DNA from: an uncultured Muribaculaceae bacterium
GTDB taxonomy: Bacteria > Bacteroidota > Bacteroidia > Bacteroidales > Muribaculaceae
DNA: 64,000 nucleotides
NCBI GenBank assembly: GCA_910578075.1
Contig: CAJTPK010000008.1
Coordinates: forward strand, 1 to 64,000
Reading direction: 5' to 3'
This document shows, in pieces, positions 44,071-51,469 of the stretch (position 1 is its first letter; each line of letters begins with the position of its first letter). A program made the position numbers and the translations under genes. The notes below the pieces were generated by a model that had not been told where the DNA came from, did not search any database, and saw only the letters and a list, made by a program, of their open reading frames with translations.

Positions 44071-44888
44071 ATCGCATAGAAAAAGATCTCAGGTCCTTAC
44101 GTTATGGCATGTTCATAACTTTGTCAATGTTGATTGCATCGATAGTGATGGGATGTCTGTCATATTCCCGTACCCGACAGAACATTACGAATGATCTGAA
44201 TGATGCAATGATTGCGTTGGCTAATGAAAATCGTGAAGTTCTGACACGAAAAGATACGATTGAGGCATTGAAGATAATGCATCAAACCACCCGTAAACCT
44301 ATGATATATCAGGCTTCCGACATTAATTTCAAAAATGCCGCGTTAAAAAATTCCGTATACTTCACCCTCGCAATTGTAGATAAAAATAACACAACTTGCG
44401 ATTTTCCTCGCTCTGAATTTGTGTCTGACTCAATAATGATCATGCCGGAGAAAGATATTGATGGTGTCACCATTCAAATCCAAGGATATGTTGATTGTTC
44501 AATGGCATCGGTTTTCTCCGCATCTGATCAGACAATTCCCGGTATTCTTTCCGGTTTGTCTATATTGTCAATCACAAGCATGTTTATATGGAGAAGGAAG
44601 CGTATTCACACTGATTATTCCGAACCCTCTCTGCAGAATCAACCGATTCGCTCCATTGACAATATCAGACTCACCCCTATGCAACGTCAGTTCACACAAA
44701 TGCTCCTTGATTCCCCAGGACATAGAGTGAATAAGTCCACTATATGCGAAGTCCTGTGGAATAATAAAGACAATGCAGATGAATCGCTTTATACCCTTGT
44801 CAGAAGAACAAAGAAGGCACTTGCAGACACGGAACTTGAGATAATCTGCAACCGAGGCGAATCATATGAGCTTCGCATAAATAGCTGA
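44067..44888 (+). CDS. Membrane-embedded winged-helix transcription regulator
   Basis: The 273-residue protein has a short cytoplasmic N-terminus, a transmembrane helix (about 14-34), a periplasmic domain of about 130 residues, a second helix (about 167-184, ending RRKR) and a cytoplasmic OmpR/ToxR-type winged helix (about 198-273: LTPMQRQFTQMLLDSPGHRV, VRRTKKALADTELEI). It is a ToxR-like one-component sensor with inverted domain order: signal inputs outside, DNA binding at the C-terminus inside. It precedes the beta-barrel gene at 44985, with three evenly spaced TGTCAGA boxes between them, and likely controls it. Confidence 0.8.
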   Translation: MNRIEKDLRSLRYGMFITLSMLIASIVMGCLSYSRTRQNITNDLNDAMIALANENREVLTRKDTIEALKIMHQTTRKPMIYQASDINFKNAALKNSVYFTLAIVDKNNTTCDFPRSEFVSDSIMIMPEKDIDGVTIQIQGYVDCSMASVFSASDQTIPGILSGLSILSITSMFIWRRKRIHTDYSEPSLQNQPIRSIDNIRLTPMQRQFTQMLLDSPGHRVNKSTICEVLWNNKDNADESLYTLVRRTKKALADTELEIICNRGESYELRINS

Positions 44889-44898
44889 TATTCTGCAT

Positions 44899-44926
44899 TG
44901 TCAGAAATTGTCAGATAAATGTCAGA
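44899..44926 (+). promoter_or_regulatory. Three phased TGTCAGA direct repeats (putative operator)
   Basis: TGTCAGA occurs at 44899, 44909 (written TTGTCAGA in context) and 44920, with starts 10 and 11 bases apart, about one helical turn. OmpR-type winged helices bind tandem direct repeats of this spacing. The boxes lie between the regulator's stop and the barrel gene, upstream of a TTGCTTTG that may act as the -7 element (about 44959-44966). Confidence 0.6.
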
Positions 44927-44984
44927 CAATTTTTTGAGCGAAACCGGCACTTTTTCATTTGCTTTGCGGAAAAATAATATCAGC

Positions 44985-47066
44985 ATGAAAAAGATCCATA
45001 TTATCTCTGCATTGGTTTTGTCGTCATCGGCATATGCTCAAAATGATGTTAAGAATGATTCCACATCTACCACTCTTAATGAAGTAGTTGTGGAGGCACG
45101 TAACCAACGGTTAGGCGCTGAAGTATCCACTTATATCCCTACTTCAAAGCAGAAAAATGCCTCTCAATCCGCCACCGATCTGCTCAACCGAATGGCTATT
45201 CCTCAATTAAAGGTCTCTCCCAACGACAACATCACTGATCTTTCAGGCAAAAGTGTTGACGTGTTTATTGATTTTCTTCCGGCTTCTAAGGAAGATATGG
45301 AGGGGATGCGTATGCAGGATGTTAAAAAAGTGGAGTATTACGATTTTCCTTCCGATCCTCGTTTTCAGGGGAAAGCACATGTTGTGAATTTTGTGATGCA
45401 TAAGTATGAGTATGGCGGATATGTAAAAGCATATGCATGGGAAAATACAAGCAACGCGGGGCAATTAAGTCTCTACAGCAAACTTCAATATAAGCGTATG
45501 ACATTTGATATAGCTGCAGGTGCCTTCTATATCAATCAGAAACACACCGGCGGCGATACATTCGAGACATTCCGCATACCTCAGTCTGATGGCACGATGA
45601 ATGTATTTGAGCGTAATTCAATACAAAATAATGGTTCCTTGCGTAAACGAACTTATTGGCCGACATTCAAGGCTCTTTATGCATCGGATAAAATTACAAT
45701 GCAAAATGTGATCGGGGCAAGTTTTGACCATACACCGGCTGACAATCAATCGGGATATATTTTTTACACACCGGAAATATCACGACGCACAGACTTTACC
45801 CAATATAGCCAAAGCCGAGTCAATTCACTCTCCTACTCCGGTTATTGGAATTTTATTTTAAACGATAAGAACACAATCACTTTCTCTCCAAGATATAGTC
45901 ATTCCCATACAAATACCTGCACACTATATGCTGAGGCTAATACCGGTGAATATAATAATGCAGCCAAAGACAACTCCCACCAATTCAAAGGAGATCTGAC
46001 ATACTCTCATTCATTTGGCAAATGGGGAAATCTGAATGCTATGATTCAGACAATAATCACCACAAACACAACTGAATATTCTGGAACCGCCAACACAAGT
46101 GACAACGCGCATACATACCGCGTGGGTCCGGGCATGCAATATAGTATATCCAAAGGGAAAGTATACGGAATGATCGGCTTCGGTTTTCATTGGGATAGAC
46201 AGGAATATCTTGACCATAAGGAAAATTCCACAGCCCCTTGGATCGACTTTTCTCTGCAATATTCTCCTAATAACCGACATTCTTTACGAAGTGAATTTCA
46301 TCACATGAAATCCATACCGTCGTCAAGCTATCGGTCTTCAGCCATAATTCAAAGCAATCCATTGATGAGTTATACTGGAAATCCGGACCTTGTATCATAT
46401 GGAAGTTATGACGCTGCATTGAACTATTCCTTTATTCCCAACAACACATTCAGTCTATCTGCCTTTGCCTCCACATGGATTGTAGATAATCGTTATGTAT
46501 ACGACTACCAGCCATCATCTTCCGGCATTCTGCGTACAATAAAACAGCCTGGTGGAGCGTACTCCCAATGGAATTATGGTGTATACGGCACTGTACGGTT
46601 ATTTGACAGGAAACTACAGATATCTGCACAGATCAACGCTACTTCAGTTCATAACGGAGATCCATATAATTACAATAAAACCCACATCGTTTACGCATTT
46701 CAGGCAAACTATTATCTTGACAACTGGACATTCTCAGGTATTTACTATTCACCGCAGGGTTATCCGGACGGATGCATGGTAGGCACTTGGATGAAAACAA
46801 AATCTTACTGTCAACTCCAAGTCGGTTGGACCAAATCTTCCTGGAACCTTCAACTTCAGTTTGCCAACTTTACGCGCTGGCATTGGCGGAGCGACAAATC
46901 CGAGATGCATAGCAAATTCTATGACAAAATCGAACAGACACATTCCATCAATGATCATGCATTAGGCAGATTAGCTGTCACCTATACATTCGGCTTCGGC
47001 AAAAAAGTGCGCCAAGGCGATGAAGCTTCACAGCAATCCGGAATCAACTCCGGCATCCTAAAATAA
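44985..47066 (+). CDS. Outer-membrane beta-barrel (TonB-receptor-like), paralogue 1
   Basis: The 693-residue protein has a signal peptide (MKKIHIISALVLSSSAYA), a plug-like region starting TTLNEVVVEARNQRL and reaching DPRFQGKAHVVNFVMH (about 30-140), and a large barrel ending TYTFGFGKKVRQGDE...NSGILK. It lacks the carboxypeptidase-like extension of SusC proteins and resembles the OMP beta-barrel family 3 proteins. The paralogue at 51470-53560 shares the same plug and C-terminal sequences. Start at ATG 44985; upstream codons are unlike a signal peptide. Ligand unknown. Regulated, by inference, by the membrane winged-helix protein upstream. Confidence 0.85.
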   Translation: MKKIHIISALVLSSSAYAQNDVKNDSTSTTLNEVVVEARNQRLGAEVSTYIPTSKQKNASQSATDLLNRMAIPQLKVSPNDNITDLSGKSVDVFIDFLPASKEDMEGMRMQDVKKVEYYDFPSDPRFQGKAHVVNFVMHKYEYGGYVKAYAWENTSNAGQLSLYSKLQYKRMTFDIAAGAFYINQKHTGGDTFETFRIPQSDGTMNVFERNSIQNNGSLRKRTYWPTFKALYASDKITMQNVIGASFDHTPADNQSGYIFYTPEISRRTDFTQYSQSRVNSLSYSGYWNFILNDKNTITFSPRYSHSHTNTCTLYAEANTGEYNNAAKDNSHQFKGDLTYSHSFGKWGNLNAMIQTIITTNTTEYSGTANTSDNAHTYRVGPGMQYSISKGKVYGMIGFGFHWDRQEYLDHKENSTAPWIDFSLQYSPNNRHSLRSEFHHMKSIPSSSYRSSAIIQSNPLMSYTGNPDLVSYGSYDAALNYSFIPNNTFSLSAFASTWIVDNRYVYDYQPSSSGILRTIKQPGGAYSQWNYGVYGTVRLFDRKLQISAQINATSVHNGDPYNYNKTHIVYAFQANYYLDNWTFSGIYYSPQGYPDGCMVGTWMKTKSYCQLQVGWTKSSWNLQLQFANFTRWHWRSDKSEMHSKFYDKIEQTHSINDHALGRLAVTYTFGFGKKVRQGDEASQQSGINSGILK

Positions 47067-47105
47067 TCATTCTCCGGCTCCATTACTCCCCTACTCAACG
47101 CATAG

Positions 47106-47143
47106 CCTGTCATAGCCTCTACTGATGTAGGGGCTATGACAGG
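47106..47143 (+). terminator. Terminator after barrel paralogue 1
   Basis: A 12-bp perfect stem, CCTGTCATAGCC with GGCTATGACAGG, further extended by CTAC/GTAG inside, begins 40 bases after the stop. Confidence 0.85.
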
Positions 47144-47191
47144 TAATTATATTTTTCAAGGAGAAAGATACAGAAAAAAATATCTATATAA

Positions 47192-47223
47192 TTTGGTTTA
47201 TAAAATAAACTGTATTATATTTG
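47192..47223 (+). promoter_or_regulatory. Promoter of the membrane protein/HTH pair
   Basis: TTTG (47192-47195), a 20-base spacer and TATATTTG (47216-47223) form a full Bacteroidetes promoter about 100 bases before the gene at 47326. The leader contains AGAGAGATAACGCGCGAACTC, a partial inverted repeat. Confidence 0.65.
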
Positions 47224-47325
47224 CAACCAAGAAATAGAGAGATAACGCGCGAACTCTCTTTTTTTAAATCAACATGGTTTATATTATAAACCTATTTACA
47301 AAATAACTTTTAAATACGACTCAAC

Positions 47326-47958
47326 ATGGAAGAGAAAAAACTTACCCCACAAGAGAGCATGGAGTTGATAACATCCATGATTCAAAGCACAAAGCGCAGG
47401 GTCGCTTCGCCAGATCTCAGAATATCAGTGATGTGGGCTGCACTCACAATCATCACTGCAGCTACCGCTTGGATTCTACTCTCAACCACACATAACCCGT
47501 GGTTTAATTTCATATGGTTCGCAATTCCTGTAATCGGCATTCCAACCAACATTATCCTTGCCAACTCAAGACGTGAGCAAATCAAAACAAAGACTTATCT
47601 TGACAAAGTAAGCGAAGACTTGTGGAAATGCGTTGGCTATATAGCAATGGGCTTAACAATCGGTTGCTTCATCGCGCAACAATGTGGCTATCAACAGGCA
47701 TGGCTTGCCATGTTCTACTATGCTTTTATCATCGTAGGATTCGGGGCTACGGTGAATGGATTGCTTCTACGCGAAAGTTCGTATATCTTTGGAGGACTGT
47801 TCTCAATTTTTTCGGGTTTTGCAATCATCATCTGCAATCTTTGTCAGATACCATTGCTTTATTCATGGGTCGTACCTCTTTACATACTCTGCTTCCTACT
47901 GATGTTCATTGTGCCCGCATTCATTATTTCACGAAAAATTAAAGCTGAGGAGAAATGA
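47326..47958 (+). CDS. Polytopic membrane protein paired with an HTH regulator
   Basis: The 210-residue protein has a polar N-terminus (MEEKKLTPQESMELITSMIQ) and five to six hydrophobic helices between about 33 and 200, ending in a basic tail SRKIKAEEK. It overlaps the downstream winged-helix gene by four bases (ATGA). Membrane protein plus small HTH pairs of this type are frequent in Bacteroidetes and appear to be self-regulated; the role of the membrane protein is unknown. Confidence 0.75.
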   Translation: MEEKKLTPQESMELITSMIQSTKRRVASPDLRISVMWAALTIITAATAWILLSTTHNPWFNFIWFAIPVIGIPTNIILANSRREQIKTKTYLDKVSEDLWKCVGYIAMGLTIGCFIAQQCGYQQAWLAMFYYAFIIVGFGATVNGLLLRESSYIFGGLFSIFSGFAIIICNLCQIPLLYSWVVPLYILCFLLMFIVPAFIISRKIKAEEK

Positions 47959-48236
47959 AAGAACTTGATCCGCTGTTGCATTCGCAACTACGTCTTGCGG
48001 TAATGTCAATATTGATGAATGTTGACGAAGCGGATTTTGTCTTTCTAAAGGAAAAAACCGAAGCAACCGCAGGAAATCTTAGTGTCCAGCTCGACAAACT
48101 TTCAAATGCCGGATATATCTCCATGGAAAAAGGATTTGTCGGAAAGAAAACCAGAACTGTCTGCCAAATAACCCCAGAAGGGCGAAAGGCATTTGAACAA
48201 TATGTCGAGGCTCTTAAAGAATATTTGAATCTGTAA
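47955..48236 (+). CDS. Winged-helix regulator (HTH_34-like)
   Basis: The 93-residue single-domain protein starts MKELDPLLHSQLRLAVMSIL and continues FLKEKTEATAGNLSVQLDKL, a winged-helix DNA-binding fold of the MarR/ArsR-like HTH_34 type, with the wing in VGKKTRTVCQITPEGRKAF. It is translationally coupled to the membrane protein before it. It probably represses its own operon; that is inference from common practice in the family. Confidence 0.88.
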   Translation: MKELDPLLHSQLRLAVMSILMNVDEADFVFLKEKTEATAGNLSVQLDKLSNAGYISMEKGFVGKKTRTVCQITPEGRKAFEQYVEALKEYLNL

Positions 48237-48266
48237 AACTGATCAACGCATCATCTTTCAAATGAC

Positions 48267-48295
48267 AACGCGCCCATATCATTTGTGGGCGCGTT
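48267..48295 (+). terminator. Terminator of the membrane protein/HTH operon
   Basis: Arms AACGCGCCC and GGGCGCGTT (9 bp, perfect) lie 30 bases after the HTH stop, followed by TCTTCATTT. Confidence 0.75.
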
Positions 48296-48447
48296 TCTTC
48301 ATTTATCCTTTAAAAACTTCTTATATTTATATGACTACAGAATTTTTTTTACACATTTACGTTAAGAAAGTATCCGGTCAAATTAAACACACAATACATT
48401 CTCCCTAAGAATGCTCATCACACCGAGAGAATAACAGAAGAAAACAA

Positions 48448-49017
48448 ATGTCTGATTCCTTCAATAGTTATCTTAACCAGATCGACAGTAATGTTTGGCG
48501 TGATATCTGCGTCAGAATGGGTGAATTGCGCCATTATTCCAAGGGAGAAGATTTTGTTACAATCGGACATATCGGGAAATATATCGGTTATATCGTTGCA
48601 GGCACCTTAAAATACGTAGCATACTCTGATGACGGATCAGAGCATGTCATGGGATTGGTGTTTGACAATGGTTTGGTTGCTGATTGGCCTTTTGCTTTAT
48701 ACGGTAAGAAAGCCAAGCTTTCAATCGTAGCTGCATCCGATTGTGATATATATTGCGTTACAACCCAAGCGATAAACGACCTTATGGAAACAGATCCTCA
48801 ATTTAAGGATATTGTGATGCACGCGACCGAAGCTGTATATACAACCGTCTATGACCGCTATGTTGACTTATATTGCAAATCTCCCCAACAGCGATATGAG
48901 GAATTGCTTTATCTTCACCCTGACTTGTTCAATATGTTCTCATTAAAGGATATAGCATCATTCCTGAATATCACGCCCACTCACCTGAGCCGTCTTAAAA
49001 AGAACGATAAAAATTAA
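48448..49017 (+). CDS. Crp/Fnr-type regulator with cNMP-binding domain
   Basis: The 189-residue protein has a cyclic-nucleotide-binding fold (about 20-110; GTLKYVAYSDDGSEHVMGL) and a compact C-terminal helix-turn-helix (FSLKDIASFLNITPTHLSRL). It is about 40 residues shorter than the Crp-type protein at 27743. Such regulators are common and varied in Bacteroidales. It ends with a CTCTCAACA-family hairpin. Target genes are unknown; the neighbouring membrane and barrel genes are possible targets. Confidence 0.85.
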   Translation: MSDSFNSYLNQIDSNVWRDICVRMGELRHYSKGEDFVTIGHIGKYIGYIVAGTLKYVAYSDDGSEHVMGLVFDNGLVADWPFALYGKKAKLSIVAASDCDIYCVTTQAINDLMETDPQFKDIVMHATEAVYTTVYDRYVDLYCKSPQQRYEELLYLHPDLFNMFSLKDIASFLNITPTHLSRLKKNDKN

Positions 49018-49033
49018 TTCAATTTTTTATGTG

Positions 49034-49060
49034 CTCTCAACATTTGTTGAGAGTTTTTTA
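49034..49060 (+). terminator. CTCTCAACA-family hairpin, copy 2
   Basis: CTCTCAACATTTGTTGAGAG followed by seven T/A bases lies 17 bases after the Crp-type gene's stop. It is a clean intrinsic terminator. Confidence 0.85.
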
Positions 49061-49074
49061 TTTTAAAATATTGG

Positions 49075-49530
49075 TGTAGTCTAGTAAAAATTTAATCACG
49101 CAGAGTCGCAAAGGTTTTATGACGCTAAATGCGGCGCGGAGGTCGTTACCACTCCTGCGAAGGCGCAGAGCCGTTGCGAATAGTCCGAGACGAAAGCATT
49201 TGCGGCAATGCTATGGTTTCTTTGGGACTGTGGTCTACACCCTTGTCGCACCACGCACCTGCGGTGCGTGCACCCAACAAGCTTCGCCTGAAATTTTGAG
49301 TCAAAGCTTTTCGCGTCAAGCCAAAAGCGGAGCTTTTGAATGGTTTTAATGGTTTAATGATTTAATTATTAATTAATTGAATCAAAAATGGTTTCCTTTG
49401 GTTATAATGGTTTGCGGAAAAAGTGGTAAGTGACGAGTTTCCGCGTCTCTGCTTGATGAACGACCATATAATAGGGTTTGTCAGGATCTAAAGTCCAATA
49501 TGAGTGACGGTTATACATATTTACCGGACA
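49075..49530. repeat. Foldback element C, similar to element A
   Basis: This 456-bp non-coding unit begins with a worn left end (TGTAGTCTAGTAAA) and ends TTTACCGGACA (49520-49530). It shares with element A the CACGCAGAG block, the GGAGGTCGTTACCACTCC hairpin and the right-hand stretch with CATATAAT and TTGTCA. In the middle, GCACGCACC/GGTGCGTGC forms another stem. It fills the gap between the Crp-type gene and the fragment below. Confidence 0.6.
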
Positions 49531-49543
49531 GCTATAATTTTAA

Positions 49544-49820
49544 AAGAATCAGAATTACCATCTTCTTGCCAATACTCGTTATTCCAAGTATTTTAGTCCT
49601 AAATCTGAACAGATAGACTCCATAAATTCTACCCCCCGAAGAACAAGCCAATTATAAAAAATCTCAGTTGGTTTCTATGGAAGCTATGATTGCTCGAGAA
49701 GGGATAGGATTGATTCTTGAAGTGTCCGTTTCGAGTGGTATAGGATTTTATGCCGATGGTGTTGTCGTGACTGACAAACCAATCGGGAGAATATATGGAG
49801 TGGACAGTGTTAAAATCCTT
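49544..49820 (+). pseudogene. Possible decayed coding fragment with a C6 frameshift
   Basis: An uninterrupted frame runs from 49626 into MEAMIAREGIGLILEVSVSS and on to DKPIGRIYGVDSVKI before the hairpin at 49823. Upstream of a CCCCCC run (49632-49637) a different frame reads FSPKSEQIDSINSTP; removal of one C would join the two. That suggests a broken gene truncated by element C on its left. I do not recognise the protein, and a chance open frame is possible. Confidence 0.25.
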
Positions 49821-49821
49821 G

Positions 49822-49850
49822 ACTCTCAACATATGTTGAGAGTTTTTATT
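49822..49850 (+). terminator. CTCTCAACA-family hairpin, copy 3
   Basis: CTCTCAACATATGTTGAGAG (49823-49842) followed by TTTTTATTTT. It is nearly identical to copy 2 and lies at the end of the putative fragment. Confidence 0.75.
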
Positions 49851-49973
49851 TTAATTGGTTATAACTTTACAAATAAAACTTTAGATTCATATCTCGATTT
49901 ATACACATGAAAATCTTAATTATCTTGGAATCAATTATTTATTAAGATGATAAATATACAAAATAACACAGAG

Positions 49974-50453
49974 ATGAAACAAAAAGTCAAATTCAGCTTG
50001 TTCTCCATTATTCTGACTGCGGCCGTTCTAATCCTCTTTGTTGTAGGAGTATTCACGTTGACAGGCAATGAGGAAAAACTCACTCTATTCTGTATTATAA
50101 TGGGAATGACAACAATCGCAGGGCTTTATTTTTGCCCTAAATCTATTGAAGCAAACGACCACGGCATAACACTACACCGCCTATGGTCTTCACCGAAAGT
50201 TTTTCTCTATAGTACGATTCAGTCAGTTGACACCTGCTATCCCTCTATGGGAGGAATAAGATTGTGCGCAAGTGGCGGATTTTTCGGTTACTGGGGATAT
50301 TTCAGCGACATTACTATAGGCTCATATTTAGGATACTATGGCAGCAGAAGCAACTGTATCCTTTTAAGATTTAACAATGGCAAGCAATACGTTCTCGGTT
50401 GTAATAACCCCGTTGCGTTGGTAAACTATATAAAATCAAAAATGAAAGAATAA
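49974..50453 (+). CDS. Small membrane protein with PH-like domain
   Basis: The 159-residue protein begins MKQKVKFSLFSIILTAAVLI with two hydrophobic segments (about 8-28 and 35-52), followed by a beta-rich domain (FCPKSIEANDHGITLHRLW, then VFLYSTIQSVDTCYP and CILLRFNNGKQYVLG) of the bacterial PH/DUF type that probably faces the cytoplasm. Start at ATG 49974 is preferred over the ATG at 49947 because the hydrophobic segment follows directly. Function unknown; no operon partner. Confidence 0.65.
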   Translation: MKQKVKFSLFSIILTAAVLILFVVGVFTLTGNEEKLTLFCIIMGMTTIAGLYFCPKSIEANDHGITLHRLWSSPKVFLYSTIQSVDTCYPSMGGIRLCASGGFFGYWGYFSDITIGSYLGYYGSRSNCILLRFNNGKQYVLGCNNPVALVNYIKSKMKE

Positions 50454-50496
50454 GCTCTTTTCATTGAAAAACATCGTCTCATATATAAACAGACAT

Positions 50497-50550
50497 CACG
50501 CTGAGACGCTTTTGCGTGATTAAGATTTTACAACACCAATAATTAAAATA
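50497..50550 (-). repeat. Partial left end of a foldback element, inverted
   Basis: Read on the minus strand this stretch is ATTTTAATTATTGGTGT, then TTAATCACGCA and an AGACGC-type motif, matching the left ends of elements A (from about 2368) and C (from about 49062). Only this end is present, so it is a fragment, and it precedes the short lipoprotein gene. Confidence 0.55.
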
Positions 50551-50753
50551 TGAATATGAATAAGTTTGGTCTCAGAATATCAGTCATGATACTATTAGCA
50601 AGCATCATAGTATGTTTGTTCGTCTCTTCTTGCAGTCTCGACAAGCGAGTTTCAGTAACCACAGGAAGGTATAATAACATCCCCAATCGATATATCCAGC
50701 CACACACCGAAATTGAAATCTCCCGCGATACGATAGCTTCGTACCGTTTCTAA
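50550..50753 (+). CDS. Short lipoprotein, probably truncated
   Basis: The 67-residue frame has a lipoprotein signal (ISVMILLASIIVCLFVSSC, lipobox VSSC) and about 40 further residues ending TIASYRF. The stop codon abuts post-stop palindrome copy 3. Lipoproteins with this kind of start usually run to 100-200 residues, so the gene is probably a 5' fragment. The ATG at 50556 is an alternative start. Function unknown. Confidence 0.5.
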   Translation: MNMNKFGLRISVMILLASIIVCLFVSSCSLDKRVSVTTGRYNNIPNRYIQPHTEIEISRDTIASYRF

Positions 50754-50793
50754 AAGATCGCCCCTAAAGCTAATATTTTATGAAACTGACTCT
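50754..50793 (+). repeat. Post-stop palindrome, copy 3 (degenerate)
   Basis: This copy reads CGCCCCTAAAGCTAATATTT and then TATGAAACTGACTCT. The left arm (GATCG) and the right arm (ACTGACTCT) are decayed relative to the other copies, so the stem is weakened. Confidence 0.6.
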
Positions 50794-50822
50794 AAGACTA
50801 CCTCAAATCGGGGGTCTAAGTA

Positions 50823-51020
50823 TTATTTCCAGATATTAAAGCCCAACAGAACAGCAACACCGTAGAGAGCCATGAGAATTAACCAGTAAACGACTAATTC
50901 TAATATTATAGTCAGCCATTTAGACGACACTTTCTTTTTAATTACTCTACCCACGGGCTCACTTATAAACCCGAAGATAAATCCAGAAATAGCACAAACA
51001 ATAAGAATTACTATCCACAT
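50823..51020 (-). CDS. Small two-helix membrane protein
   Basis: The 65-residue protein (MWIVILIVCAISGFIFGFIS, basic loop VGRVIKKKVSSK, second helix to NIWK) has two transmembrane segments. It stands with a second small membrane protein gene on the same strand. Its size and composition suggest a real gene, but no homologue is recognised. Confidence 0.45.
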   Translation of the reverse strand: MWIVILIVCAISGFIFGFISEPVGRVIKKKVSSKWLTIILELVVYWLILMALYGVAVLLGFNIWK

Positions 51021-51109
51021 ATTGAAGTTGTATAAACTAATTTTTTATTAACATTTGCAAGATATTTTTGAGGCGGTTTTGACACTCGAAGAGGCAGTTT
51101 TACACCTTA

Positions 51110-51295
51110 TTACCAACCTCTGACAATGATGTCAACAGCACAGGCTCCGATAAACATTAAGACAGCGTAAACTGCAATCTTTATGTATTTGCGTTTTTTC
51201 GCATCTTCAACTTTTGCGATAAGTTTATCTGCGGCAGCAAATACGAAAGCAAGAATCACACCGACTATGGCATAATAGAGAACATGAGTGAGCAT
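51110..51295 (-). CDS. Small two-helix membrane protein
   Basis: The 61-residue protein MLTHVLYYAIVGVILAFVFA has two hydrophobic segments split by a charged loop (KLIAKVEDAKKRKYIK). A TAAATTTG (51320-51313) supports ATG 51295 rather than the longer frame to 51376. It is 89 bases upstream of the other small membrane gene on the minus strand and may be cotranscribed with it. Function unknown. Confidence 0.5.
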   Translation of the reverse strand: MLTHVLYYAIVGVILAFVFAAADKLIAKVEDAKKRKYIKIAVYAVLMFIGACAVDIIVRGW

Positions 51296-51312
51296 ATGAT
51301 TTCTTTTTGACA

Positions 51313-51320
51313 CAAATTTA
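51313..51320 (-). promoter_or_regulatory. -7 element of the small membrane genes
   Basis: TAAATTTG on the minus strand, 17 bases before the ATG at 51295. Confidence 0.5.
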
Positions 51321-51388
51321 AGCAAAAAAATTACAATGGATACATAAAATCTCCAATAAATTTGGGAAAATAACAATAAAATAACTGA

Positions 51389-51408
51389 CTCTCAACATTT
51401 GTTTAGAA
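51389..51408. repeat. CTCTCAACA-family hairpin, copy 4 (degenerate)
   Basis: CTCTCAACATTTGTTTAGAA keeps the left arm of the hairpin but the right arm has decayed. Unlike the other copies, it lies upstream of genes on both sides. Confidence 0.5.
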
Positions 51409-51427
51409 TTATGTGTCACGAAATCGC

Positions 51428-51435
51428 TAATTTTG
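51428..51435 (+). promoter_or_regulatory. -7 element of barrel paralogue 2
   Basis: TAATTTTG lies 34 bases before the ATG at 51470. The leader carries GTGTAT and ATACAC as a small inverted repeat. No TGTCAGA boxes like those of paralogue 1 are found. Confidence 0.55.
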
Positions 51436-51469
51436 TGTATCAGTATATATACACTATACAATTTCCGAT

